A stretch of DNA of 18,905 nt from NCBI GenBank assembly GCA_025964935.1, contig JAOPXW010000344.1, forward strand, positions 1 through 18,905, written 5' to 3'. Made by a program: the position numbers and the translations under genes. The notes below the pieces were generated by a model. The model saw nothing but the letters and a program-made list of their open reading frames with translations. It searched no databases and was not told the DNA's origin. Each line of letters begins with the position of its first letter. The stretch's first letter is position 1. The DNA is from Friedmanniella sp. Its GTDB lineage: Bacteria; Actinomycetota; Actinomycetes; Propionibacteriales; Propionibacteriaceae. Shown in pieces: positions 1 through 7,572 of the stretch.

Positions 1-382
1 CGGCGTTGATGGTCTGACCCCGGGCGTGGATGATGACCTCGAACTGGCCGCTGGCGGCGTTGCGGTTGGCGAAGCCCGTGGCGAGATCCAGCAGGAGCTT
101 GTCCACGTTGACGTCACCGGTCAGATCCGCGGCGTTCAGCTGCTGCTGGGCGGTGTTGACCGCCTGCCGGGCCTCACTCTTGGCCGTCTCGGTCTTGGCG
201 TCGAGCACACCGATGGTGGCCTGCTGCATCAGCAGGAACCCGCCCAGCACCAGCACCAGCACCGACGCCACGAAGACCGTCAGGACCACCCGCAGCGGCA
301 GCGACCGCCACCACAGCCTCGCCGGCAGCCGCCACGAGCGGGCCGCCAGCCGGCCGAGGGAGGAGAGGGAGGGGGTCCTCAT
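1..382 (-). CDS. mtrB: MtrB-type sensor histidine kinase, N-terminal part (cut by window edge)
   Basis: This is the 5' part of a membrane sensor kinase; about 127 codons are visible and the gene runs off the left edge, so the HAMP, HisKA and ATPase domains are not seen. The visible protein has a basic cytoplasmic N-terminus (many Arg, residues 1-30), one strong hydrophobic segment around residues 30-52, then the start of an extracytoplasmic region rich in Ala, Gln and Lys. This is the N-terminal layout of actinobacterial MtrB. The ATG at 382 is the only sensible start, since the in-frame codons upstream lead straight to the mtrA stop. The Shine-Dalgarno is weak, so translation may depend on coupling with mtrA, 21 bp upstream. 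In the known family MtrB phosphorylates MtrA and responds to envelope and division state. The assignment rests on the adjacent, very clear MtrA and on this topology. Confidence 0.8.
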   Translation of the reverse strand, partial: MRTPSLSSLGRLAARSWRLPARLWWRSLPLRVVLTVFVASVLVLVLGGFLLMQQATIGVLDAKTETAKSEARQAVNTAQQQLNAADLTGDVNVDKLLLDLATGFANRNAASGQFEVIIHARGQTINA

Positions 383-403
383 GGACAGCTCGAACCGGAC
401 CGG

Positions 404-1132
404 CTACGGAGCAGGATCGGTCTCGCCGGCTTTGTAGCCGATGCCGCGGACCGTGACGACGATCTCGGGGTGCTCGGGGTCGCGCTCGATCTTGGAGCGC
501 AGTCGCTGCACGTGGACGTTGACCAACCGGGTGTCGGCGGCGTGCCGGTAGCCCCACACCTGCTCGAGCAGGACCTCGCGGCTGAAGACCTGCCACGGCC
601 GACGGGCCAGGGCGAGCAGCAGGTCGAACTCCAGCGGGGTCAGCTGGATCGGCTGGCCGGCGCGCTTGACCGAGTGCCCGTCCACGCTGATGGACAGGTC
701 CCCGATCCGCAGGGTCTCGCTGTCGGTGCCCTCGGGCGGGGGGTTGCGCCGCAGCCGGGTGCGGATCCGGGCGACCAGCTCCTTGGCCTTGAACGGCTTG
801 GCCACGTAGTCGTCGGCGCCGGCCTCCAGCCCCTCCACGACGTCGATGGTGTCGGTCTTCGCGGTCAACATCACGATCGGGACGTCGGACTCGGTCCGGA
901 TGTCGCGACACACGTCCACCCCGTCCCGGCCGGGCAGCATCAGGTCCAGCAGCACGAGATCGGGGCGGGACTCCTTGAAGGCGGCGAAGGCCTTGTCCCC
1001 GTACGCGCACCAGACCGGCTCGAAACCCTCGTTGCGGAGCACGATGGAGAGCATCTCGGCCAGCGCGGCGTCGTCGTCGACGACGAGGATACGGCTGGTC
1101 GGGCTGGCACCCTTGGCCGCTTCGGACAACAT
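404..1132 (-). CDS. mtrA: MtrA, OmpR-family response regulator
   Basis: A 242-residue DNA-binding response regulator. The receiver domain spans about residues 14-125: acidic pocket D19-D21, phospho-acceptor D63 in LVLLDLMLPG, T90 in VMLTAKTD and K112 in AKPFK. A winged-helix OmpR-type output domain follows at about 140-235, with LTPLEFDLL, VFSREVLLEQVWGYRH and TVRGIGYKAG. Several stretches, notably LEQVWGYRHxADTRLVNVHVQR, are near-identical to what I know of mycobacterial MtrA, so the gene name is secure. The chosen start at 1132 gives MLSEAAKG and is preceded by AGGGGAG; the open frame continues upstream to 1453, but that part lacks family character and overlaps yqgE. In mycobacteria MtrA controls cell-wall hydrolases, dnaA and division genes. 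mtrB follows in the same reading frame after a 21-bp gap. Confidence 0.95.
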   Translation of the reverse strand: MLSEAAKGASPTSRILVVDDDAALAEMLSIVLRNEGFEPVWCAYGDKAFAAFKESRPDLVLLDLMLPGRDGVDVCRDIRTESDVPIVMLTAKTDTIDVVEGLEAGADDYVAKPFKAKELVARIRTRLRRNPPPEGTDSETLRIGDLSISVDGHSVKRAGQPIQLTPLEFDLLLALARRPWQVFSREVLLEQVWGYRHAADTRLVNVHVQRLRSKIERDPEHPEIVVTVRGIGYKAGETDPAP

Positions 1133-1168
1133 CTCTCCCCTGGCTCGACGACGCGGAGCCGGAGGTCC

Positions 1169-1201
1169 GCGTTCGTTGACTGGCGTGCGTTCTGCGTTCG
1201 T
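1169..1201. repeat. Cluster of GCGTTC repeats in the mtrA leader
   Basis: Plus-strand GCGTTCGT occurs at 1169-1176 and 1194-1201, and two tandem TGCGTTC copies lie at 1186-1192 and 1193-1199. All are between the putative mtrA -10 and the mtrA start codon. They could be a regulator binding site or leader structure; function unknown. Confidence 0.5.
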
Positions 1202-1209
1202 GCCTCGCC

Positions 1210-1215
1210 ATCCTA
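1210..1215 (-). promoter_or_regulatory. Possible -10 element (TAGGAT) for mtrA
   Basis: On the minus strand the 185-bp gap upstream of mtrA contains TAGGAT, a good match to an actinobacterial SigA -10 hexamer. It would give a 5' leader of roughly 70 nt. No convincing -35 is seen at 16-18 bp, which is common in actinobacteria. This is a visual match only. Confidence 0.3.
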
Positions 1216-1317
1216 TGACCCGGCCGAACCGGTGACCCCGCCAAACTACGGGGCCGAGGCGCTGCGGCCACGCAGGCCGCCGACGAAGCGGCGCCGTGTC
1301 GGGTCCGGCCACCACCC

Positions 1318-1881
1318 TCAGTTGAGGTCGGGGTCCTCGAGCCAGGTCGAGAAGTAGGCCAGGCTGGTGGGCTGACGTCGCAGCACGGTACGCCACAGGT
1401 TCAGCGGCCGACGGCCGAACACGTCGGCGTACTCCGCGGTGACGACGTGCCACATCCCCTGCGCGATCTCGGTCTCGAGCTGACCCGAGGCCCAGCCGGC
1501 GTAGCCCGCGAAGATGCGCAGGTCGCGGTAGGCCCCGGACACGATCTCGATCGGGGTGTCCAGGTGCAGCAGTCCCACGGTGTCGAAGAGCGGGCGCCAG
1601 CCGGGGGGCTCCTCACCGGCCTCCATCACGCTGGCCAGGCAGATCGCGCCGTTGGGCGAGACGGGACCGCCGTGGAAGAGCAGCCGGGGCTCCGACACCG
1701 ACCCGACCCAGTCCGGCAGGACGGCGTCCAGCGGGGTCTGGGAGATCTCGTTCAGGATCACCCCGAGCGCGCCGTCCTCGTCGGAGTCCAGCACCAGGAC
1801 GACCGTCGAGTTGAACACGCCGTCGGACAGCAGCACACTCGCGACGAGCAGGTCACCCGCCTGCGGCGCGCGGTCAGCCAT
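1318..1881 (-). CDS. yqgE: YqgE/AlgH family protein (UPF0301/DUF179)
   Basis: A 187-residue single-domain protein of the YqgE/AlgH family. Family hallmarks are present in order: GDLLVASxxLxDGVFNSTVVLVLD near the N-terminus, GALGVILNE (about 38-46), LLFHGGPVSP (about 67-76), then RIFAGYAGWASGQLE (about 122-136) and a C-terminal Trp-rich segment. The length is normal for the family. The biochemical role is not established; AlgH was first described as affecting alginate regulation in Pseudomonas. The ATG at 1881 overlaps the end of the VanZ-like gene by 8 nt, and a GGGGG-containing purine stretch lies upstream, so the two are probably translationally coupled and transcribed with the malic enzyme gene. 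The 185 bp between this stop and mtrA contain small GC-rich inverted repeats but no clear terminator. Confidence 0.92.
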   Translation of the reverse strand: MADRAPQAGDLLVASVLLSDGVFNSTVVLVLDSDEDGALGVILNEISQTPLDAVLPDWVGSVSEPRLLFHGGPVSPNGAICLASVMEAGEEPPGWRPLFDTVGLLHLDTPIEIVSGAYRDLRIFAGYAGWASGQLETEIAQGMWHVVTAEYADVFGRRPLNLWRTVLRRQPTSLAYFSTWLEDPDLN

Positions 1882-2308
1882 CGCTGCCGGCCCCCGTCAG
1901 GGAGGTCGGGCGGGACCGGGTCCAGACGAAGGCCGCCAGCCCCACGCCGACGCCGACGGAGTCGGCCAGGACGTCGAGGGGGTCCCCCGTACGGGTCGTG
2001 TAGAAGAAGTGTTGTACCAGCTCGCTGACCACGGCGTGGGCGAGGAAGGCGGCCGTGACCAGGGCGATCCCGCGTCGGTGCAGGCCCCTGCCCGTACGCC
2101 GGAGACCCGTGGCCACGGCGACGAGGACCAGGAACAGCGGCAGCGCGAACCCGACCAGGTGCTCGAGCTTGTCGGCCTGCGGGAACCAGCGCGGGGTGAC
2201 CGGCCCGGTCACCCGGTAGAGCCCCCACAGGTGGATCAGGACCGCGAGCAGCGCCGCCGCTGCGAGAACCGGCCAGCCGGGCGCCTGCGGTCGTGGCCTG
2301 CTGGTCAC
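1874..2308 (-). CDS. VanZ-like membrane protein
   Basis: A 144-residue integral membrane protein with about four hydrophobic segments (around residues 11-32, 50-68, 80-98 and 115-130). It carries the VanZ-family signatures ADKLEHLVGFALP (about 45-57) and SELVQHFF followed by GDPLDVLADSVGVGVG, matching the usual EllQ...RxgDplDvlaN pattern. VanZ of the enterococcal vancomycin cluster gives low-level teicoplanin resistance, but most chromosomal actinobacterial homologues are uncharacterised, so no resistance role should be read into it. The start is GTG at 2308, only 2 nt after the stop of the malic enzyme gene; the SD is poor, which suggests coupling. Its own stop lies inside the start of yqgE. 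Confidence 0.88.
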   Translation of the reverse strand: MTSRPRPQAPGWPVLAAAALLAVLIHLWGLYRVTGPVTPRWFPQADKLEHLVGFALPLFLVLVAVATGLRRTGRGLHRRGIALVTAAFLAHAVVSELVQHFFYTTRTGDPLDVLADSVGVGVGLAAFVWTRSRPTSLTGAGSDG

Positions 2309-2310
2309 CG

Positions 2311-3732
2311 CTAGATCGCGAGCTCGGTATCGGTTGGCAGCTCAGCCGGCCCGCCGGCCGCCCGCCGGACGGCGGCGGCCACCGCCTGGTGCACGTCGGA
2401 GTGGAAGACGCTGGGCATGATGTACGAGGCGTTCAGCTCGGCGTCGGTGACGACCCCGGCCAGCGCCTTGGCCGCGGCCAGCAGCATGGTCGGGGTGATC
2501 TCGGCGGAGCGGGCGTCCAGCAGCCCCCGGAAGACGCCGGGGAAGGCGAGCACGTTGTTGATCTGGTTGGGGAAGTCGGAGCGGCCGGTGGCCACCACGG
2601 CGGCGTACTTCGTCGCCTCGGCCGGGTCGATCTCCGGCTCCGGGTTGGCCAGGGCGAACACGATGGCGCGGTCGGCCATCGCGGCCACGTCGTCCCCGTT
2701 GAGGACGCCCGGCGCGGAGACCCCGATGAAGACGTCGGCGCCGACCACGGCCTCCTTCAGGGTGCCGGTCAGGCCGTCCTCGTTGGTGTGCTCGGCCACC
2801 CAGGCCAGCTCGCCGGTCAGACCCTCGCGGGAGTGGTGCACGACACCGGCGATGTCGGCGACCACGACGTGCGTCGCGCCGGCGGCGAGCAGCAGCTTGA
2901 TGATCGCGGTACCCGCGGCCCCAGCACCCGACATCACGATGCGCACGTCGGCGATCTTCTTCTCCACCACCCGCAGGGCGTTGTAGAGGGCGGCCACCAC
3001 CACGATGGCCGTGCCGTGCTGGTCGTCGTGGAAGACCGGGATGTCGAGCAGCTCACGCAGCCGACGCTCCACCTCGAAGCAGCGCGGCGCGGAGATGTCC
3101 TCCAGGTTGATCCCGGCGAAGCCGGGGGCGACGGCCTTGACGACGGCGATGATCTCGTCGGTGTCCTGGGTGTCCAGGCAGAGCGGCCACGCGTCGATGT
3201 CGGCGAAGCGCTTGAACAGGGCGGCCTTGCCCTCCATCACCGGCAGGGCGGCCTCAGGCCCGATGTTGCCCAGACCCAGGACCGCGGACCCGTCGGTGAT
3301 GACCGCGATGCTGTTGCGCTTGGAGGTCAGCCGGCGGGCGTCCTCCTTGTTCTTGGCGATCGCGAGGCAGACGCGCGCCACCCCGGGGGTGTAGATCATC
3401 GAGAGGTCGTCGCGGTTGCGGATCGGGTGCTTGGAGTTCATCTCGATCTTGCCGCCGAGGTGCATCAGGAAGGTCCGGTCGCTGACCTTGCCGATGACCA
3501 CACCGGTCACCTGGCGCATCGCCTCGACCAGCGTGTCCGCGTGGTCGGTGTCGCGGGCCGCGCAGGTCACGTCGATCTGGAGCCGCTCGTGACCCGAGGC
3601 CGTCACGTCGAGGGCGGTGATCGCTCCCCCGGCGTGCTCCACGGCGGTGGTCAGCTGACTCACCGCCGCACCGCCGGCCGGGACCTCCAGGCGGACAGTG
3701 ATCGAGTAGGACACAGACGGGACGGCGCTCAC
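2311..3732 (-). CDS. Malic enzyme (malate oxidoreductase, probably NAD-dependent) with N-terminal ACT domain
   Basis: A 473-residue cytoplasmic enzyme that oxidatively decarboxylates malate to pyruvate. Residues about 7-85 form an ACT-like regulatory domain ([11 protein letters not shown] at its first strand). The malic-enzyme catalytic domain follows: Y114 in MIYTPGVA, K169 in [10 protein letters not shown]211-D212 in INLEDISAP and D236-D237 in FHDDQHGTA, together forming the metal and malate site. A Rossmann nucleotide fold follows, with GAGAAG at 269-274. The length suits the two-domain bacterial type plus ACT; there is no C-terminal phosphotransacetylase domain. The start is GTG at 3732 with AGAGGA seven bases upstream. 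NAD rather than NADP preference is inferred from relatives, not proven. It heads the malic enzyme-VanZ-YqgE run. The 73-bp upstream gap probably holds the promoter, but I see no clear -10. Confidence 0.94.
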   Translation of the reverse strand: MSAVPSVSYSITVRLEVPAGGAAVSQLTTAVEHAGGAITALDVTASGHERLQIDVTCAARDTDHADTLVEAMRQVTGVVIGKVSDRTFLMHLGGKIEMNSKHPIRNRDDLSMIYTPGVARVCLAIAKNKEDARRLTSKRNSIAVITDGSAVLGLGNIGPEAALPVMEGKAALFKRFADIDAWPLCLDTQDTDEIIAVVKAVAPGFAGINLEDISAPRCFEVERRLRELLDIPVFHDDQHGTAIVVVAALYNALRVVEKKIADVRIVMSGAGAAGTAIIKLLLAAGATHVVVADIAGVVHHSREGLTGELAWVAEHTNEDGLTGTLKEAVVGADVFIGVSAPGVLNGDDVAAMADRAIVFALANPEPEIDPAEATKYAAVVATGRSDFPNQINNVLAFPGVFRGLLDARSAEITPTMLLAAAKALAGVVTDAELNASYIMPSVFHSDVHQAVAAAVRRAAGGPAELPTDTELAI

Positions 3733-3805
3733 GCTGCGATCCTCTCACGAGTGGCTCTGACGGCCGAGGACGCACACGCGGACGGTGTCGGCCCGGGGTC
3801 TGCGC

Positions 3806-5056
3806 TCACGGGGAGCCGCCCCCGGCGGACTGTCCGTCCTCCTCCCGGGTCCTCGACACCCACAGATTGATGTCGCCCTGACCCAGCGCCACGGCCAGCA
3901 GCTCGGGGAAGCGGTCGGGGGTGCAGGCGAAGGCGGGCACCCCGAGGGCGGCCAGGGCAGCCGCGTTGTCGTGGTCGTAGGACGGTGCCCCGCTGTCGGC
4001 CAGGGCCAGCAGCACGACGACGGTCACCCCGTCCCGGCGCAGGGCGGCGACCCGGCGGAGCATCTCCTCGGTGACCCCGCCCTCGTAGAGGTCCGAGATC
4101 AGTACCAGGATTGTCTCGGCCGGGCGGGTGATCAGCCCGGCGCAGTAGGCCAGGGCCCGGTTGATGTCGGTGCCGCCGCCCAGCTGGCAGCCGAAGAGCA
4201 GGTCGACCGGGTCGCTGAGCCGCTCGGTCAGGTCGACAACCTCGGTGTCGAAGACGACCAGCGAGGTCCGGACCGAACGCATGGAGGCGAGCGTCGCCCC
4301 GAAGACGGCGGCGAGGACAAGCGACTCCGCCATCGACCCGGACTGATCGACCGCCACCACGACCTCCCGGGCCACCGAGGGCGAGCTCCGGGCGTACCCC
4401 ACCAGCCGCTCGGGCACGATGGTCTGCTGGTCGGGCTGGTAGGTGTGCAGGTTGCGGTGGATGGTGGCGTTCCAGTCGATGTCGGCCAGCCGGGGGCGGC
4501 GGGTCCGGGCGGCGCGGTTCAGCGCGCCCTGGACCGCAGCCCGGGTCTTGTCCGCGATCCGGCGCTCGATATCGGCCACGACCTTGGCCACGACCAGCGC
4601 CGCGGTCCGGCGAGTGGTCTCCGGCATCACCTGGTTGAGGCTGACCAGGGTGGCCACCAGGTGCACGTCGGGCTGGACGGAGTCGAGCAGCTCGGGCTCG
4701 AGCAGCATGGAGGTGAGGTCCAGGCGCTCGATGGCGTCCCGCTGCATGACCTGGACCACGCTGGTCGGGAAATAGGTGCGGATGTCCCCGAGCCAGCGGG
4801 CGACCCGGGGCGCCGACGAGCCGAGCCCGCCCCGCGTACGGGTCAGGCCGGGTCCGCGGTCGGGGTCGGCGTCGTAGAGGGCCGCGAGGGCCCCGTCCAT
4901 CTCGGCCTCCTCGCGGCTGCCGGGCTCGCCGAGCTCCTCCTGGGCCGCCTCCCCGAGCAGCAGCCGCCACCGGCGGCGACGGCTCTCCGTCGGGTCGGTC
5001 GTCAGGGCGGTTGCGGTCGGATCCCGCACGACGGGGTCGTCCGCGGACGGGCTCAT
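3806..5056 (-). CDS. VWA (MIDAS) domain protein, CoxE-like partner of MoxR ATPase
   Basis: A 416-residue protein. Residues about 85-230 are helical, matching the leader region of VWA proteins that pair with MoxR ATPases. The VWA domain runs from about 231 to 400 with a complete metal-ion-dependent adhesion site: D237-Q-S-G-S241 in VAVDQSGSM, T296 in GGGTDINRA and D322 in LISDLYEGG. There is no signal peptide or membrane span, so it is cytosolic. The start is ATG at 5056, whose ATGA overlaps the stop of the DUF5682 gene; a GTG three codons earlier is possible but less likely. It is the last gene of the five-gene operon. In better-known MoxR-VWA pairs (CoxD/CoxE, RavA/ViaA) the VWA protein is the substrate-recognising partner of the ATPase, so that role is inferred here. 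The N-terminal about 50 residues are charged and disordered-looking. Confidence 0.92.
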   Translation of the reverse strand: MSPSADDPVVRDPTATALTTDPTESRRRRWRLLLGEAAQEELGEPGSREEAEMDGALAALYDADPDRGPGLTRTRGGLGSSAPRVARWLGDIRTYFPTSVVQVMQRDAIERLDLTSMLLEPELLDSVQPDVHLVATLVSLNQVMPETTRRTAALVVAKVVADIERRIADKTRAAVQGALNRAARTRRPRLADIDWNATIHRNLHTYQPDQQTIVPERLVGYARSSPSVAREVVVAVDQSGSMAESLVLAAVFGATLASMRSVRTSLVVFDTEVVDLTERLSDPVDLLFGCQLGGGTDINRALAYCAGLITRPAETILVLISDLYEGGVTEEMLRRVAALRRDGVTVVVLLALADSGAPSYDHDNAAALAALGVPAFACTPDRFPELLAVALGQGDINLWVSRTREEDGQSAGGGSP

Positions 5057-7572
5057 CGACGCCACCCCAGCAGCAGGTCGACCGTCCGCAGGGCGGGCAG
5101 GTCCTCCTCCGCCCCCTCGGGCGGGCCGACCGCTCCCGCGTGCGGACCCGGCGGCACCGGCTCGGGCGGGTGGGCCAGCCGGCCGCCCAGGGCCCGCCGC
5201 TCCGCCGCGCTGAAGGTGCCGAACGTCCGGCGGACGAGGGGCAGCACGTCGGCGAACTCCTCGTCGGCCAGGCCCGCGACCCAGCCGTCCAGCAGGCCGC
5301 GGAGCTCGGCGTCGTGGATCAGCAGGGTGGCGCCGTCGGCGAAGAAGCCCTCCACCCAGGCCGCCTTCCGGGCGGCCGGTACCCCGTGCGAGAGGGCCCG
5401 GCCGAACCGGAGCGGGACGTCGTCCAGCTCCTCGGCGTCGGCCAGGAGGCGTACGAGACGACCACCGAGAAGCCCGTGCAGATCCGCCCGGTCCGCGGTC
5501 GCGCGGCAGGTCGCCAGCCAGCGGGCCCGCAGGTCCAGCCCCCCGGCGTCGTCCGCCCGGGCCTCGAGCAGCCCCACCGCGGCGCTGACGCCGTCAATCC
5601 GCAGCCGCATCGCCGCCGCGTCGTCCTCCCCGGCGCCGACCACCGCGAGGGTCAGGCCCGCGCAGATCCGCAGCACCAGGACCTGGGCCACGGACCGCAG
5701 CACCGAGGTGTCGGTCCCGCGGACGTCGCCGTAGCGCTCGGCCCGGGCCAGCGCGGGCAGCGCGTCCATCAGGTGCACGACGTCGGCGTCCAGGGCGGCC
5801 TTGGCCTCGAGGGTCCGCAGCAGCTCGGCGAGGGCGTCGGGCAGGTCGGCGAGCAGGCACCGCTCGACGGCCCCGGTGAGCTCCTGGAGCGAGCCCTCCC
5901 GCGAGACCGCGGCCACCCGGGCCGCCGCCGCCGACTCGACCGTGGTCCCCCAGACCGCCGCCTCGACCAGGGCGATGGCGTACTCGGGCTGCCACTGGGA
6001 CTCCCACACCTCGCGGAACGTCCCCTGGCTCACAACGGTGCTCTCCCCCGGCACCACCCAGGCCAGGTCGAGCAGCCGCAGCCGGTGGAAGAGCCGGGAC
6101 CGCGCCTGGTCGATGGAGGTCCGCAGGTCGAGGTCGTGCGTGCGGACCTGCGGCTCGCGGCGGAGCCGGAGCGTGCGGGACTGACGCTGCAGGTCGGCGT
6201 CCAGGGGGACGGTCGGGACCCCCGGCGCCACCGACCCCAGAGCCTGGCCGACGACCAGCCGGTCGGTGACGAAGCGGACGGCGAGGTCGTCGCCCTCGCA
6301 CAGCACGGCGCGGGTGGCCTCGGTGACCTCGGCGAGCCCGGCCATCGGGCGGTTGCGGAGGGCGGCCAGCGTCTCGGCCAGCCGGACCGCCTCGATCACG
6401 TGGGCGCTGGAGACGGGCAGGTCCCGGTCCCGCAGTGCGTGGGCGACCGCGGCCAGCCAGCGGACGACCGGCTGGTCCGGCGCGGTCCACAGGTGGTGGT
6501 ACCAGCCCGGAGACGTGACCCCCGCGCCGTAGCCGGTGGCGGTCGCGAGCCGCTGGTGGGTCCAGGGCACCCAGGTCAGCGCCACCTTGCGCTTGGGGGT
6601 GCCGCGCAGCACGCGCGCGTCGGCGACCGCGGGGGGCAGCGGCCAGGTCAGGGCTGGTGCGTGCCAGGCCCCGCAGACCACGGCCACCCGCTGCCGCCCC
6701 CGTTTGCGGGCCGCCCGGATCGTCTGCCGCATGTACGCCTCCCGTCGCCGCTCCCGGTCGGCCTCCCGGTCCCGGGGAGCGAGCGCCAGCAGCCGCAGCT
6801 CGGCCATCGCCTCGGTGAGGGCGGGAAAGGGTGAGGCGGGCCGGGCCGGACCGCCGTGGTGGCGCAGCTCGACCACGTCGTCCCACCAGCGCTCCGGGTC
6901 GTCGTAGCCGGCGGCCGAGGCCAGGGCGGCGAGGGGGTCACGGCTGGCCAGCCGGGCGTGCGCCGCCAGCCAGCGGGCCCGCTCCTCGGGGCTCAGGCCG
7001 CCCGACCCCGCACCGGGGGGCACCTGGCCTCCAGGACCCAAATCCACGCCCGCCCCGGGTCGGGGGTCCCCGGCCGCGAAGACGGCGGCGTCCGGGTCCG
7101 CCTCGTGCTCGGGCTCCTCCTCGTCGAGCAGCGTCGCGGGTCGCGGCGCCAGCACCTGCGCGGCGGGCAGGTCGCAGAAAGCGACCTCTACGCCGCGTTC
7201 GAGGGCCCAGCGCATCGCCTGCCACTCCGGGGAGAAGACGGCGTACGGCCAGAAGGCCGCCACCCGCGGCTCCTCGGGGGCGTACGCGAGCAGCGCCACC
7301 GGCGGCTCGGTTCCCTCCGCCGTGACCCAGGGGATGAGGCTGTCCGCGTCGGCGGGACCCTCGATCAGCACCACGTCGGGCCCGTACGCCTCCAGGGCCG
7401 CCAGCAGGGAGCGGGCCGAACCCGGGCCGTGATGGCGGATGCCGAAGACCTCGACCGGGGCGCCACCGGAACCCGCCGAGGTCGGGTCCGTCACAAGGTC
7501 GTTCACCCCCGGGCGCAAGCTTGTGCCCTCCCCCAGGGTCGGCGGGTCCTCGGTGTCGAGGGTTGCGGTCAC
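5053..7572 (-). CDS. DUF5682 family protein; possible TraB/TIKI/EreA-like hydrolase fold
   Basis: An 839-residue protein of a family I recognise as DUF5682. Near the N-terminus it has FGIRHHGPGSARSL (H47, H48) followed by VVLIEGPADAD (E71); much later comes VAVVCGAWHAPAL (H304). This trio resembles the GxxH, Glu and late GxxH motifs of TraB/TIKI/ChaN/EreA-type proteins, so a metal- or His-based hydrolase core is possible, but this is inference. Residues about 150-200 are a Pro/Gly/acidic low-complexity insert. The C-terminal half (about 400-839) is Ala/Leu/Arg-rich and helical with no motif I know. GTG at 7572 is chosen because its GTGA overlaps the moxR stop and a strong GGGAGG lies four bases upstream; an ATG at 7608 has no such support. 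The stop overlaps the VWA gene start by ATGA. It is probably cytosolic. Its function is unknown. Confidence 0.85.
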   Translation of the reverse strand: MTATLDTEDPPTLGEGTSLRPGVNDLVTDPTSAGSGGAPVEVFGIRHHGPGSARSLLAALEAYGPDVVLIEGPADADSLIPWVTAEGTEPPVALLAYAPEEPRVAAFWPYAVFSPEWQAMRWALERGVEVAFCDLPAAQVLAPRPATLLDEEEPEHEADPDAAVFAAGDPRPGAGVDLGPGGQVPPGAGSGGLSPEERARWLAAHARLASRDPLAALASAAGYDDPERWWDDVVELRHHGGPARPASPFPALTEAMAELRLLALAPRDREADRERRREAYMRQTIRAARKRGRQRVAVVCGAWHAPALTWPLPPAVADARVLRGTPKRKVALTWVPWTHQRLATATGYGAGVTSPGWYHHLWTAPDQPVVRWLAAVAHALRDRDLPVSSAHVIEAVRLAETLAALRNRPMAGLAEVTEATRAVLCEGDDLAVRFVTDRLVVGQALGSVAPGVPTVPLDADLQRQSRTLRLRREPQVRTHDLDLRTSIDQARSRLFHRLRLLDLAWVVPGESTVVSQGTFREVWESQWQPEYAIALVEAAVWGTTVESAAAARVAAVSREGSLQELTGAVERCLLADLPDALAELLRTLEAKAALDADVVHLMDALPALARAERYGDVRGTDTSVLRSVAQVLVLRICAGLTLAVVGAGEDDAAAMRLRIDGVSAAVGLLEARADDAGGLDLRARWLATCRATADRADLHGLLGGRLVRLLADAEELDDVPLRFGRALSHGVPAARKAAWVEGFFADGATLLIHDAELRGLLDGWVAGLADEEFADVLPLVRRTFGTFSAAERRALGGRLAHPPEPVPPGPHAGAVGPPEGAEEDLPALRTVDLLLGWRR

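Noticed and set aside
1262..1292. Small inverted repeats (CTGCG/CGCAG and GCCGC/GCGGC) after yqgE as a terminator
   Set aside because: Stems of five base pairs without a T-tract are expected by chance at this GC content.
1133..1453. Longer N-terminus for MtrA
   Set aside because: The extra residues lack family similarity and overlap yqgE; the start at 1132 has a good Shine-Dalgarno and normal length.
1874..2308. VanZ-like gene as a glycopeptide resistance determinant
   Set aside because: There is no vanHAX, vanRS or vanY context; chromosomal VanZ-like proteins are widespread and of unknown role.
2293..6834. Several very long plus-strand open frames (over 500 codons) opposite the malic enzyme, VWA and DUF5682 genes
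   Set aside because: They are antisense to genes with clear motifs, have Gly/Arg/His-rich composition without any domain, and are expected from GC-rich third positions.
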